Source: Vreelandella salicampi (GTDB taxonomy: Bacteria > Pseudomonadota > Gammaproteobacteria > Pseudomonadales > Halomonadaceae). Taken from it: 64,000 nucleotides of DNA. The stretch lies in NCBI RefSeq assembly GCF_013415105.1, contig NZ_JACCDF010000001.1, positions 62,001 through 126,000 on the forward strand. The letters are read 5' to 3'. Made by a program: the position numbers and the translations under genes. How positions within the stretch are numbered: the first letter of the stretch is position 1; every line of letters begins with the position of its first letter. Shown here in pieces: positions 19,229-28,162 of this stretch. Below the pieces are notes generated by a model that was not told where the DNA came from, did no database searches, and saw only the letters and a list, made by a program, of their open reading frames with translations.

Positions 19229-19893
19229 GCGCCGCCTCCTTGTTCAAGTTCCTCAACGCCAACATCCGGTGACCACCCCTGAATGACAGCATCATAGTCA
19301 CGGTTATTATCGTGCATCGCTTGGTCAAACTGGTTGCGGAAGGTTAAGCCTAAGTTGATGCCGTTCACGATAACGTTAACCACGCGCCACTGGCCATCGG
19401 AAAGGCGCAACGTATAACTCACCGGAAAAACTTCGCCATTGGTGGCTACTATTTCCATATCGACGCTGGCCTGGTCTTCGAAACGCTGCTCACTTTGGTT
19501 CTCAAGAACGCGAATTTCGTCGTAGTCAAACGTCACAAGCCCCTGGGTATAGGTATCAATTAGCGTTTGACGAAACACTTCGACAAAACGGCTGCGTTGC
19601 TCTGGCGTTGCATTGCGAAAGTAGCTACCCATGACGCTGGCGCCGATGTAGCGAAAATCTGCGACGGATTCAAGACTCTCATCCACCTCGGCTTTTAGCT
19701 CATCGATGTTCTCTTGATAATACGACTCACGCTCTTCTAACTTCGACACAAAGGACTCGATGTTATCGCGCACAACCTCCACTGGTCCTTTTTCTTGGGC
19801 GTGCAGCGTGAGCGGCAATGCCAACATTAACGCAGCACAGAAGGCAACCACACCACGCACTATACTTAACCTTTTAATTTTTAACGTATTCAT
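19225..19893 (-). CDS. mlaC: Periplasmic phospholipid shuttle protein MlaC
   Basis: Soluble periplasmic lipid carrier (222 aa) that moves phospholipid between the outer-membrane MlaA complex and MlaFEDB. A Sec signal peptide is seen at about residues 10-32 (VAFCAALMLALPLTLHA). Family blocks: DFRYIGASVMGSYFRNATPEQRSRFVEVFRQTLIDTYTQGL and WRVVNVIVNGINLGLTFRNQF. Located between mlaD and mlaB. Confidence 0.96.
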   Translation of the reverse strand: MNTLKIKRLSIVRGVVAFCAALMLALPLTLHAQEKGPVEVVRDNIESFVSKLEERESYYQENIDELKAEVDESLESVADFRYIGASVMGSYFRNATPEQRSRFVEVFRQTLIDTYTQGLVTFDYDEIRVLENQSEQRFEDQASVDMEIVATNGEVFPVSYTLRLSDGQWRVVNVIVNGINLGLTFRNQFDQAMHDNNRDYDAVIQGWSPDVGVEELEQGGGA

Positions 19894-19947
19894 AGTTTCC
19901 TCACTCTATTTAAGGCGCCGATGCTTAATTCATTACGTCGTCTTGAC

Positions 19948-20412
19948 TCAACCTTTAGCCATCGTGGATACAAACTGTTGGATCAGCTCTTCTAACACCA
20001 AGGCGGACTGCGTATCGCGAATGCTATCGCCGTTTTCTAACACCTCGGGATCACCGCCCACGCTTAACCCGACGTACTGCTCGCCGAGCAACCCAGCGGT
20101 TAGTATGGCGGCCGTGGTATCGCGCGAAAGCTGCCCTTCCAGCTCACTGTCCAGGCTCATCACAACGCGGGCGTCGTACCACTCGGTATCCAGCTCAACC
20201 GCTTCTACTCGCCCGACGGTGACGCCCGCCATTGTGACCCGCGCGCGCGGCTTTAGTCCGCCAATATTGGCGAAATTAGCCTCTAGACGAAACGTCTCCG
20301 TCGGGGCAGAAAGGCTTAGCCCGCTAACACGCAAGCCCAAGAAAACGAGCCCTACGATGCCTGCCAGCATAAAGAGCCCCACGCCAAATTCCATGGTTTT
20401 ACTGCGTTTCAT
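19948..20412 (-). CDS. mlaD: MCE-domain phospholipid transport subunit MlaD
   Basis: Membrane-anchored MCE protein (154 aa) that forms a hexameric periplasmic ring on MlaFEB. One N-terminal helix (about residues 8-27, FGVGLFMLAGIVGLVFLGLR) and one MCE domain (ANFANIGGLKPRARVTMAGVTVGRV...GLLGEQYVGLSVGG) are visible, followed by a short C-terminal helix (LVLEELIQQFV). Confidence 0.97.
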   Translation of the reverse strand: MKRSKTMEFGVGLFMLAGIVGLVFLGLRVSGLSLSAPTETFRLEANFANIGGLKPRARVTMAGVTVGRVEAVELDTEWYDARVVMSLDSELEGQLSRDTTAAILTAGLLGEQYVGLSVGGDPEVLENGDSIRDTQSALVLEELIQQFVSTMAKG

Positions 20413-20428
20413 GCATCTGCTCCAGCAT

Positions 20429-21229
20429 TTAGAGGCCGCCGAACATGACGGCGGTTAAAACAAAATCTAGGCCCAGCACGGCCAGCGACGAGTAAACCAC
20501 GGTACGTGTCGTAGCACGCGAAATGCCTTCCGAGGTAGGCACCAGATCGTAACCTTGAAACACCGCGATCCAGGTGACGACGACAGCAAAGACCAAGCTT
20601 TTGATGATGCCGTTGCCAATATCGTCTATGAACGTCACGTTCGCTTGCATATTGCTCCAGTAGGAGCCTTCAAAGACCCCTAGCCACTCAACGCCGACAA
20701 GATAGCCACCCCAGATGCCCACCACGCTAAAGCCCACGGTTAAAATGGGTAATGAGATGAAACCAGCCCACAGCCGCGGCGCTACCACTCGCCGTAGCGG
20801 GTCAACGCCGATCATTTCCATACTGGTGAGCTGCTCGGTCGCTTTCATCAGGCCAATTTCTGCTGTTAGCGCTGACCCAGCCCGCCCAGCAAACAACAGC
20901 GCCGCCACGACCGGTGCTAGCTCGCGCAAAAGCGAGAGCGCCACCATTTGGCCCAAGGCTTGTTCAGCGCCAAAGTCGACTAAAATGGTGTACCCCTGCA
21001 GCGCCAGCACCATACCGATGAAAAGCCCTGACACCAGCACAATCGCTAGCGACAGCACCCCCACAAAATGCATCTGACGCAGCCATAGTCTAAAACCTTC
21101 GCGCGAAGGCATGCTAAAAGCCGATTGCACAAGAAACAGGCCAGCGCGACCGAGTGCCTCCAATACATCACAGCATCTACGGCCTAGGCGGGTAATTCGC
21201 GCGAGCGATTGTGAAACATGTTCAGGCAT
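20429..21229 (-). CDS. mlaE: Phospholipid ABC transporter permease MlaE
   Basis: Inner-membrane permease (266 aa) of the Mla system with about five hydrophobic segments and the MlaE/YrbE signature [77 protein letters not shown] (each shown as separate conserved blocks). The start directly abuts the mlaF stop. Confidence 0.97.
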   Translation of the reverse strand: MPEHVSQSLARITRLGRRCCDVLEALGRAGLFLVQSAFSMPSREGFRLWLRQMHFVGVLSLAIVLVSGLFIGMVLALQGYTILVDFGAEQALGQMVALSLLRELAPVVAALLFAGRAGSALTAEIGLMKATEQLTSMEMIGVDPLRRVVAPRLWAGFISLPILTVGFSVVGIWGGYLVGVEWLGVFEGSYWSNMQANVTFIDDIGNGIIKSLVFAVVVTWIAVFQGYDLVPTSEGISRATTRTVVYSSLAVLGLDFVLTAVMFGGL

Positions 21230-22051
21230 TTAGCCGACCCTTATGGTTGCGTCTTCACTGAGAATATCGTCATAAAGCGATTTCGCTGGGTAGTGAAAAG
21301 GAACGGGACCATCCGGCTCGCCGTGCATAAACTGACTAACGCGCGGGTCGTCATGAACATCCAAGCTTTGTGGTGTACCGTGAGCCACTACCTCGCCGTC
21401 GGCGATTAAGTACAAGTAGTCAGCGATACTCAGCGTCTCTTTAATGTCGTGTGATACCACTACTGACGTCAACGAAAGCGCTTGGTTCAAACGCTTGATC
21501 AGTTGCACCAACACTCCCATCGAGATGGGGTCTTGGCCCACAAACGGCTCATCGTAGAGTATCAGTTCCGGGTCGAGCGCCACCGCGCGAGCCAGTGCGA
21601 CACGGCGCGCCATCCCGCCGGAGAGTTCCGATGTCATCAAATGGCGGGCACCGCGCAACCCGACCGCTTGCAACTTCAACAGCACGATATCGCGCACCAT
21701 GGCATCGGGTAGGTCGGTGTGCACGCGGATGGGAAACGCCACGTTCTCAAAAACATCTAAATCCGAGAACAGTGCTCCACTTTGAAACAACATCCCCATC
21801 CTTTTACGCAGCCTAAAAAGCGCTTTGCGTGAAAGCTGATGCACATCTTGGCCGTCAATAATGACGCGGCCGCTATCGGGCGCTAATTGCCCGCCAATCA
21901 ACTTCAAAAGCGTGGTTTTACCCGTGCCACTAGGGCCCATGATCGCCGTTACTTTGCCGCGCGGGATAGATAAACTGACGCCGCGGAATATGTCAGTATC
22001 TCCGCGGGAAAAGTGAACATTTTCAATTTCAATAAAGCCAGCATCCGTCAT
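21230..22051 (-). CDS. mlaF: Phospholipid ABC transporter ATP-binding protein MlaF
   Basis: ATPase of the MlaFEDB complex, 273 aa. Walker A GPSGTGKTTLL, Q-loop MLFQSGALFSDL, signature LSGGMARRVALARA and Walker B LILYDEPFVGQDP are all intact. I chose ATG 22051 (MTDAGFIEIENV). The in-frame extension to 22096 is not family-like. First gene of mlaFEDCB and divergent from kdsD. Confidence 0.97.
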   Translation of the reverse strand: MTDAGFIEIENVHFSRGDTDIFRGVSLSIPRGKVTAIMGPSGTGKTTLLKLIGGQLAPDSGRVIIDGQDVHQLSRKALFRLRKRMGMLFQSGALFSDLDVFENVAFPIRVHTDLPDAMVRDIVLLKLQAVGLRGARHLMTSELSGGMARRVALARAVALDPELILYDEPFVGQDPISMGVLVQLIKRLNQALSLTSVVVSHDIKETLSIADYLYLIADGEVVAHGTPQSLDVHDDPRVSQFMHGEPDGPVPFHYPAKSLYDDILSEDATIRVG

Positions 22052-22195
22052 AGCAAAAAACACTCGTTCCAGGCGCGTGGCGCTGTTTCGGGGCAAACGC
22101 TATGCATCTACCGTGTTAACAGCGTTCAAAAAGATTATCGAACATTGTATCCTAACTCTGCATGACGCTGCCAAAACAATCGCTTCTCAAAACAA

Positions 22196-22224
22196 TTGTT
22201 GTCTTAAGTGGCGGCAATTATCAT
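22196..22224 (+). promoter_or_regulatory. Candidate promoter of kdsD operon
   Basis: -35 TTGTTG (22196-22201), 17 bases, -10 TATCAT (22219-22224). The -35 overlaps a perfect 10-bp palindrome AACAATTGTT (22191-22200), a possible operator in the mlaF/kdsD divergent region. Confidence 0.35.
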
Positions 22225-22267
22225 GTAATATTTTACCATGCCCTTTATCCACTTGGCTTATACCACC

Positions 22268-23239
22268 ATGTCGACTAGTCCACTACGCGAGAGCGCGCTG
22301 CGCACTTTACAAATTGAGCAAGCCGCCATCGGGGGTTTACAGGCCAAACTCGACACTCAGTTTGACTGTGCCTGTGAGCTGATCCTCGCCTGCCATGGGC
22401 GTGTTGTGGTGACGGGCATGGGAAAATCCGGCCACATCGCAGGAAAAATTGCCGCCACACTGGCAAGTACGGGCACCCCAGCATTTTTCGTTCACCCCGG
22501 TGAAGCCAGTCACGGCGATTTGGGCATGATTACGCGCAGCGATGTGGTGCTTGCCTTGTCGAATTCGGGGGAAACGGCGGAAGTCAACGCCCTTCTGCCC
22601 TTACTAAAGCGCTTGGGTGTGCCGCTTATCAGCATGACTGGGCGCATGCACTCAACCCTTGCACGCCATGCAGAGGCGCATTTAGACAGCGGCGTTGAGC
22701 GAGAAGCATGCCCGCTGGATCTCGCCCCCACCAGCTCGACGACCGCAGCGCTGGCACTAGGTGACGCGCTTGCGGTAGCACTTTTGGAAGCGCGGGGCTT
22801 TACAGCTGAAGATTTCGCCCTTTCCCACCCGGGCGGCACGCTGGGCAAACGCTTGCTGCTACGAGTAAAAGACGTCATGCACACGGGTGAACGCTTGCCC
22901 CAAGTCTCGCTTGGCAGCCCGCTACGCGATGCACTGTTAGAAATCACTCGCAAAGGGCTAGGCTTTACTTGTGTCACTGATGATCAAGGACGCCTAGCTG
23001 GTGTATACACCGATGGTGATTTGCGTCGCACGCTGGATCAACACCACGACCTACGCACTCTCTGCGTCGATGAGGTGATGACACGCCCCGGCAAGCGCAT
23101 TGCGGCCAACGTTCTGGCGGCAGAAGCCGTACACTTGATGGAAGAGAGTAAAATCACAGCGCTTGCCGTTGTGGATGACCAGCAGCGCCCCATCGGCGCC
23201 CTCCATATGCACGATTTACTCGTCAGTGGCGTTATTTAA
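22268..23239 (+). CDS. kdsD: Arabinose-5-phosphate isomerase KdsD
   Basis: Converts ribulose-5-phosphate to arabinose-5-phosphate, the first step toward KDO of the LPS inner core. SIS domain at the N-terminus (VVVTGMGKSGHIAGKIAATLASTGTPAFF, FVHPGEASHGDLGM, ALSNSGETAEV) is followed by LAPTSSTTAALALGDALAVALLEARGF and two CBS domains at about residues 200-320. ATG 22268 (MSTSPLRES) gives 323 aa and aligns best with Pseudomonas and E. coli proteins. An in-frame ATG at 22238 adds ten residues; neither has a clear ribosome site. First gene of kdsD-kdsC-lptCAB. Confidence 0.97.
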   Translation: MSTSPLRESALRTLQIEQAAIGGLQAKLDTQFDCACELILACHGRVVVTGMGKSGHIAGKIAATLASTGTPAFFVHPGEASHGDLGMITRSDVVLALSNSGETAEVNALLPLLKRLGVPLISMTGRMHSTLARHAEAHLDSGVEREACPLDLAPTSSTTAALALGDALAVALLEARGFTAEDFALSHPGGTLGKRLLLRVKDVMHTGERLPQVSLGSPLRDALLEITRKGLGFTCVTDDQGRLAGVYTDGDLRRTLDQHHDLRTLCVDEVMTRPGKRIAANVLAAEAVHLMEESKITALAVVDDQQRPIGALHMHDLLVSGVI

Positions 23240-23272
23240 TCGCCCTTGATGTCACTTTTAACTGGAGTCTGT

Positions 23273-23821
23273 ATGGCCCTACCTGTCCCGCTTATTGATC
23301 AGCTGCGCCGCGTGCGCTTACTTGCCCTGGACGTTGACGGTGTTTTAACCGATGGCCGCCTCTACTTTCAGGCCGACGGTATCGAAATCAAAGCGTTCCA
23401 CACCCAAGATGGCCACGGGCTAAAACTGCTCAAGCGTGCTGGCCTTCACGTCGCCATCATTACTGGGCGAGACTCCCCCATGGTAAGCCAACGGGCGGCG
23501 GCACTCGGCATCTCGCACGTTTACCAAGGCTGCGAAGATAAGCTTGCCACGCTGCGTAGCCTCTGCCAGCGGCTGAGCCTCGAGTTAGATCAAACCGCTT
23601 ACTGCGGCGACGATTTACCCGATTTGGCCGCGATCAAGCGGGCCGGCGTCGGCATCACCGTGCCTAATGCTCCGGACTACATGCACAAGCATGCGGATTG
23701 GGTAACCGAGCGTTTGGGCGGTCACGGTGCGGTGCGTGAAATCTGCGATACGCTGCTTGATGCTCAGGGACACTGGGGAGCGGTAGTGGATACCTATTTA
23801 CACGGCCTACCGTCTGCGTAA
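23273..23821 (+). CDS. kdsC: 3-deoxy-D-manno-octulosonate 8-phosphate phosphatase KdsC
   Basis: HAD-superfamily phosphatase (182 aa) releasing KDO from KDO-8-phosphate. HAD motif I is LALDVDGVLTDG, motif II IITGRDS, and motif IV YCGDDLPDLAAI. The family C-terminus GGHGAVREICD is also seen. ATG 23273 follows TGGAG; an in-frame ATG at 23246 is upstream of that ribosome site. The stop overlaps the lptC start by one base. Confidence 0.97.
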   Translation: MALPVPLIDQLRRVRLLALDVDGVLTDGRLYFQADGIEIKAFHTQDGHGLKLLKRAGLHVAIITGRDSPMVSQRAAALGISHVYQGCEDKLATLRSLCQRLSLELDQTAYCGDDLPDLAAIKRAGVGITVPNAPDYMHKHADWVTERLGGHGAVREICDTLLDAQGHWGAVVDTYLHGLPSA

Positions 23822-24411
23822 TGCCCATGCGGATGCGGCGCTTGCAAAAACGTTTTCTGCTACTGGCGCTTGTGGTGGGCCTTGGAGCCCTATTGGCTTG
23901 GCTGGATGTGTATGACGCTGACTCAGTTACCAGAGACCCCAAAGCGCGGGCACAAGAGCCTAGTCACGTGGTGAAAAACGCCACACTGACGCTTTTTGAT
24001 GACAGCGGTGAACGTCATCAAGTCCTCAGGACGCCACAATTAACGCACACGCCCGAACTTGCTATCACGCAACTATCCGCCCCTGACGCGACGCTTTTTG
24101 ATAGCCAGCAACGTCGCTGGCATGTCAGTGCTGAACACGGCACCATTGATCGGCAAGAACATCTTACGCTCTCTGGCAACGCACAAATCCGTGCCCCAGA
24201 GGAAGGCTGGAAGCTTGGCACCGAACGGTTACACTACGATAGCAATGCAGCGCATGCTTACAGCGAGTTGCCCGTGCGTTTACAGCAACCGCCGCAACAC
24301 ATGCAAGCCCAGCGCATGGATGTATGGCTCAATGAAGATGCCTTGCGCTTAACCGGAAACGTGCGCGGCTACCATCCCATAGAAGTCGACAACGAGGACA
24401 ACACCCCATGA
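23821..24411 (+). CDS. lptC: LPS export system protein LptC
   Basis: Bitopic inner-membrane component (196 aa) that receives LPS from LptB2FG and hands it to LptA. N-terminal membrane helix (about residues 9-28) then a beta-jellyroll-type periplasmic domain (LTLFDDSGERHQVLRTPQLTHTPELAITQL, LTLSGNAQIRAPEEGWKLGTERLHYD as consecutive strands). TAATG coupling to kdsC and ATGA overlap with lptA. Confidence 0.93.
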   Translation: MPMRMRRLQKRFLLLALVVGLGALLAWLDVYDADSVTRDPKARAQEPSHVVKNATLTLFDDSGERHQVLRTPQLTHTPELAITQLSAPDATLFDSQQRRWHVSAEHGTIDRQEHLTLSGNAQIRAPEEGWKLGTERLHYDSNAAHAYSELPVRLQQPPQHMQAQRMDVWLNEDALRLTGNVRGYHPIEVDNEDNTP

Positions 24412-24920
24412 AAGCCAACGCTTTTTTCTATGGGTCACTATTTTCCCTGGCGCTAGTGTTGTCAGCCAGCACTGTTTACGCTGCTCCTAGCGATCCTGTT
24501 CACGTTGAAGCCGATCAGTTAGACATTGATCAACGCGCTGGCACCGCCGTTTATCGCGGCAATGTCGAAATCCGCCAAGGGGAAATGCGCCTACGTGGCG
24601 ACCAAGTCGAAATTGAGCGTAACGAGGCAGGCGAGCTCTCGCGTGCCACCGCCATCGGTGATCGCGCCTACATGCGCCACCGCCCCGATGGGCAAGAAGA
24701 GCTGATGGAAGGCCAGGCACGGCAGATTATTTATCATCTTGCTGAGCGCCGCGTCGAACTCATCAACCGCGCCGAATTGACCCAAGCAGGTGATCGCTTT
24801 ACCGGTGGTCGACTGGAGTACTTTATCGACCGCGAAGTCGTCCAGGCCCGCTCTGACGTTGAAGGTAGCGAAAACCAGCGTATTCGCATGACGCTCCAGC
24901 CAGAAAAGCCGTCTAAATAG
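24408..24920 (+). CDS. lptA: Periplasmic LPS-bridge protein LptA
   Basis: Periplasmic protein (170 aa) that polymerises into the bridge carrying LPS to LptDE. Signal peptide about residues 1-25 ([14 protein letters not shown]). OstA-type domain: [40 protein letters not shown], read as successive strands, and later [19 protein letters not shown]. It overlaps lptC by 4 bases. Confidence 0.95.
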   Translation: MKANAFFYGSLFSLALVLSASTVYAAPSDPVHVEADQLDIDQRAGTAVYRGNVEIRQGEMRLRGDQVEIERNEAGELSRATAIGDRAYMRHRPDGQEELMEGQARQIIYHLAERRVELINRAELTQAGDRFTGGRLEYFIDREVVQARSDVEGSENQRIRMTLQPEKPSK

Positions 24921-24933
24921 GAGAAGCGACCGG

Positions 24934-25704
24934 GTGTCTTTCGACGATATTACCGCTACGAGCCAAACACCAACGCCGGGCAAAACGCTTAGCGCACGCC
25001 ATCTAGCCAAAAGCTACAAACGCCGCCGTGTGGTCAAGGATATCAATCTCGATATCGCACAGGGCAGTATTGTTGGGCTACTCGGTCCTAACGGTGCGGG
25101 CAAAACCACCTCGTTTTACATGATCGTCGGGCTGGTTAAAGCCGATGCAGGTAAGGTCAGCATTGATAATCTGGACCTCTCTCGCGCACCCATGCACGAA
25201 CGTGCGATTGCCGGAATTGGCTACCTCCCCCAAGAAGCCTCAATTTTTCGCAAGCTCTCCGTCGCCGATAACATTATGGCGATTTTAGAGACCCGCAAAG
25301 ACCTCAATCATGCGGCGCGCGAAGAGCGCCTTGAGCACTTGCTAGACGATTTTCATATCGACCATATCCGCGATAACGTAGGGATGAGCCTCTCCGGTGG
25401 GGAGCGCCGCCGGGTTGAAATAGCCCGCTCGCTAGCCACGGAACCCGCTTTCATCTTACTTGATGAACCCTTCGCCGGGGTTGATCCCATTTCGGTGGGC
25501 GATATCAAGTCGATTATTCGCACCCTGAAAGCACGCAACATTGGTGTGTTAATCACGGATCACAACGTGCGCGAAACGCTGGATATTTGCGATACCGCCT
25601 ATATCGTTAGTGACGGCCACATTATTGCTAGCGGCTCTCCCCACACGATTTTAGATAACCAAGAAGTACGCGAAGTCTACCTTGGTGAGGACTTCCGCCT
25701 CTAA
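24934..25704 (+). CDS. lptB: LPS export ABC transporter ATP-binding protein LptB
   Basis: Cytoplasmic ATPase powering LPS extraction with LptFG. 256 aa, including a somewhat longer N-terminus than E. coli (241 aa). Walker [15 protein letters not shown]-loop [12 protein letters not shown], signature [17 protein letters not shown], Walker [14 protein letters not shown] and H-loop [10 protein letters not shown] are intact. GTG start at 24934 behind TAGGAG. A second possible start is not needed. RpoN follows after a 121-base gap containing its own promoter. Confidence 0.98.
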   Translation: MSFDDITATSQTPTPGKTLSARHLAKSYKRRRVVKDINLDIAQGSIVGLLGPNGAGKTTSFYMIVGLVKADAGKVSIDNLDLSRAPMHERAIAGIGYLPQEASIFRKLSVADNIMAILETRKDLNHAAREERLEHLLDDFHIDHIRDNVGMSLSGGERRRVEIARSLATEPAFILLDEPFAGVDPISVGDIKSIIRTLKARNIGVLITDHNVRETLDICDTAYIVSDGHIIASGSPHTILDNQEVREVYLGEDFRL

Positions 25705-25727
25705 TACACTAACCGATATACCAATCG

Positions 25728-25743
25728 TGGCACGTTTTTTGCC
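25728..25743 (+). promoter_or_regulatory. Sigma-54 (-24/-12) promoter upstream of rpoN
   Basis: TGGCACGTTTTTTGCC matches the sigma-54 consensus TGGCACG-N4-TTGC at every fixed base, with GG and GC separated by exactly 10 bases. It lies on the coding strand in the lptB-rpoN gap, 23 bases after the lptB stop and 82 before the rpoN start. Predicted transcription start is near 25755. Confidence 0.7.
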
Positions 25744-25825
25744 GATGGCATGCTTATTGCTAATTGCACACCAATCAAACTGGCTTTAGGGTAAAGGCTT
25801 TCTCTAGTGTAGTGGTTACCTGCGA

Positions 25826-27241
25826 ATGGTCATGAAAGCGTCCCTTCAACTGCGTGTCGGTACCCAGTTAACGATGACCCCCCAACTGCAACAGGCCATC
25901 GCTCTGTTGCAGCTATCGACGCTGGAACTTCGCCAGGAAATTCAGCAAGCACTTGATGCCAACCCGATGCTCGAGCAAGAGGAGGAGTTTAGCGAGCAAG
26001 CCACCACTGAGCAGAAGGAGGCTGACTGGGAGGAAAACATCCCCAGCGAACTCTCCGTGGATAGCGATTGGTCGGATACTTACCAAGACGTCGGCAGCGC
26101 ATCAAGTGTGGGCAGCAACGCCCACGATTTTGAGCGCGATACGCCCAGCCAAAGCCTGCAAAGCCACTTGATCTGGCAGTTGGCAATGACGGATTTTAGC
26201 CCACGCGAGCAGCTCATCGCGGAAACGTTGATCGATGCTGTAGACGATAACGGCTATCTACTGCAGCCTCTTAACGAGCTGCGCGATGGATTGCGACACC
26301 AGCAGCTGGACGGCCTTAACCAGCGTGATATCGAAAGCGTGCTCCTCCGCCTCCAGCAGTTTGAGCCTACTGGCGTGTTTGCCCGCGACTTACGCGAATG
26401 TTTGATGCTTCAGCTTGCCACCTTACCCGACGATACCCCGCTTTTAATCCCTGCACGAAGGCTAGTGCGGCAATTCTTAGAAGCGCTCGGCCGTGATGAT
26501 CGTCGCCTGTTAAAACGTCGCTTAGGGCTTGATGACGAACAACTCGACGACGTGATACAGCTGATTAGAAGCCTCGACCCGCGTCCGGGGAGTACGTTTG
26601 GCAACGCCGAAAGCGGTTATGTGATACCCGACCTTGTGGTACACCATGATGAACAAGGCTGGCATTTAACCCTCAACCCCGATGCCATGCCGCGGCTACG
26701 CGTCCAGCCCGACTACGCCAGTTTGATTAAGCGTGCCGACAAAAGCCAAGACAACCAATTTCTTAAAGAACACCTACAAGAGGCTCGCTGGCTCATTAAA
26801 AGCCTGACAAGCCGCAATGACACCTTATTGCGCGTTGGGCGCGAGATCATCGCACGCCAAATTGGCTTTCTTGAGCATGGCGAAGAAGCCATGAAACCGT
26901 TGATATTGGCCGATATCGCAGAAACCGTTGAGATGCACGAATCCACCATCTCACGCGTTACCACGCAGAAATACGTGCATACACCCCGCGGTGTTTTTGA
27001 ACTAAAGTACTTCTTTTCTAGCCAAGTCAACGGCCAAGATGGCGACGGTCATTCCAGCACGGCAATACGTGCGCGAATCAAAAAGCTCATACAGGATGAA
27101 CCGGCTAAAAAGCCCCTGTCGGATAGCCGCCTGGTCACGCTGCTGGGTAACGAAGACATTAACGTGGCACGCCGCACCGTCGCGAAATACCGTGAAGCCA
27201 TGGGCATTCCTTCATCTAGCGAGCGACGCCGTTTACGCTAG
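25826..27241 (+). CDS. rpoN: RNA polymerase sigma-54 factor RpoN
   Basis: Alternative sigma factor that recognises -24/-12 promoters and needs enhancer-binding ATPases. About 471 aa. Region I is Gln/Leu rich (QLTMTPQLQQAIALLQLS, LRQEIQQALDANPMLEQ), region II is acidic (about 55-110), and region III has the core-binding domain, the helix-turn-helix (ADIAETVEMHESTISRVTTQKYV) and the RpoN box ARRTVAKYRE at about residues 448-457. The start may be ATG 25826 or ATG 25832 (MKASLQLRVG), the latter closer to the family. First gene of rpoN-hpf-ptsN-rapZ-npr. A sigma-54 promoter in front suggests autoregulation. Confidence 0.98.
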   Translation: MVMKASLQLRVGTQLTMTPQLQQAIALLQLSTLELRQEIQQALDANPMLEQEEEFSEQATTEQKEADWEENIPSELSVDSDWSDTYQDVGSASSVGSNAHDFERDTPSQSLQSHLIWQLAMTDFSPREQLIAETLIDAVDDNGYLLQPLNELRDGLRHQQLDGLNQRDIESVLLRLQQFEPTGVFARDLRECLMLQLATLPDDTPLLIPARRLVRQFLEALGRDDRRLLKRRLGLDDEQLDDVIQLIRSLDPRPGSTFGNAESGYVIPDLVVHHDEQGWHLTLNPDAMPRLRVQPDYASLIKRADKSQDNQFLKEHLQEARWLIKSLTSRNDTLLRVGREIIARQIGFLEHGEEAMKPLILADIAETVEMHESTISRVTTQKYVHTPRGVFELKYFFSSQVNGQDGDGHSSTAIRARIKKLIQDEPAKKPLSDSRLVTLLGNEDINVARRTVAKYREAMGIPSSSERRRLR

Positions 27242-27288
27242 TTAAACGGAATCTGCCGTAAAGGGCTTTGCTTAGTAGAAAAAAGGGT

Positions 27289-27294
27289 TACAAT
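27289..27294 (+). promoter_or_regulatory. -10 box upstream of hpf
   Basis: TACAAT (5 of 6) 35 bases before hpf; the -35 region (CTTTGC at 17 bases) is poor. It could give hpf-ptsN-rapZ-npr transcription independent of rpoN. Confidence 0.3.
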
Positions 27295-27328
27295 CGAGAG
27301 ACAGTCCGACGAATTAAGGAGTACGTCA

Positions 27329-27637
27329 ATGCAAGTCAATATCACCGGTCATCATGTAGAACTGACTGACGCCTTGCGTGACTATGTCAACGAAAAGTTG
27401 GCTCGCGTTGAGCGCCACTACGACAATATTACGACCGTTCAGGTAACGTTGTCGGTAGAGAAAGAGCGCCAACAAGCGGCATGTACGCTTCATGCAGCCG
27501 GTGCAGATTTGCACGCTGAAGCAACCGATATCGACATGTATGCTGCTATCGATGCTTTAGCGGATAAAATTGACCGTCAACTCGTCAAGCATAAAGAAAA
27601 AGCCCAGGCACGCGCCCAGGGCGCTGGCGCACGGTAA
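27329..27637 (+). CDS. hpf: Ribosome hibernation-promoting factor, short form (HPF)
   Basis: Binds the 30S decoding channel and promotes 100S dimers in stationary phase. 102 aa, the short type without the C-terminal dimerisation domain. Sequence starts MQVNITGHHVELTDALRDYV and contains LARVERHYDNITTVQVTL and DIDMYAAIDALADKIDRQL. Strong AAGGAG. Conserved position between rpoN and ptsN. Confidence 0.97.
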   Translation: MQVNITGHHVELTDALRDYVNEKLARVERHYDNITTVQVTLSVEKERQQAACTLHAAGADLHAEATDIDMYAAIDALADKIDRQLVKHKEKAQARAQGAGAR

Positions 27638-27641
27638 TTCA

Positions 27642-28109
27642 ATGACATTGGAAACGATCCTTCCCCCGGAACGCGTACTTTACGATGTTCCGGGGGGCAG
27701 CAAAAAAAGGGTGCTGGAGTTTTTCAGCACCTTCATCGCCCAAAACACACCCAGCCTTGATAGCCAAGAAGTGTTCAGCCGCCTGATAAGCCGTGAGCGG
27801 CTTGGCAGCACGGGTATTGGTAACGGGGTAGCGATCCCACACGCACGCAGCCCTCACTGCACGTCGCCTATTGCGAGCTTTCTGAAGTTGACCGAAGCGG
27901 TTGATTTTGATGCCATTGATGGCGACCCGGTAGACCTTGTGTTCATTCTGCTTGTACCTGAAGAAGCGGATGACACGCACCTTGCGCTACTCGGTCAAGT
28001 CGCCACGATCATGAACGACGTCGACACCCGCGCTCAACTTCGCAAAGCAGGAAGCCAGCGCGAGCTTCTCGACTTGATTAGCGAGAAAATACGCGCTCAT
28101 TCAGTGTAA
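27642..28109 (+). CDS. ptsN: PTS IIA-like nitrogen-regulatory protein PtsN (EIIA-Ntr)
   Basis: Phospho-relay endpoint of the nitrogen PTS; regulates potassium transport and metabolism by its phosphorylation state. ATG 27642, only 4 bases after hpf, gives 155 aa. Phosphorylated His67 lies in GVAIPHARSPH, with the block GSTGIGNGVAIPH and the later FILLVPEEADDTHLALLGQVA. An upstream open frame to 27570 overlaps hpf and is a shadow. Works with NPr encoded two genes downstream. Confidence 0.97.
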   Translation: MTLETILPPERVLYDVPGGSKKRVLEFFSTFIAQNTPSLDSQEVFSRLISRERLGSTGIGNGVAIPHARSPHCTSPIASFLKLTEAVDFDAIDGDPVDLVFILLVPEEADDTHLALLGQVATIMNDVDTRAQLRKAGSQRELLDLISEKIRAHSV

Positions 28110-28162
28110 GCGCCCAACATATCAGCTAAAAGTTCTTGCTGCCCCCCACAAAGGGACACCCT

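Noticed and set aside
25728-25760. Reading the GGCA...TGCC stretch before rpoN as a terminator of lptB
   Set aside because: The stem would be only 4-5 bp with the T-run inside the loop. The sigma-54 consensus explains the bases better.
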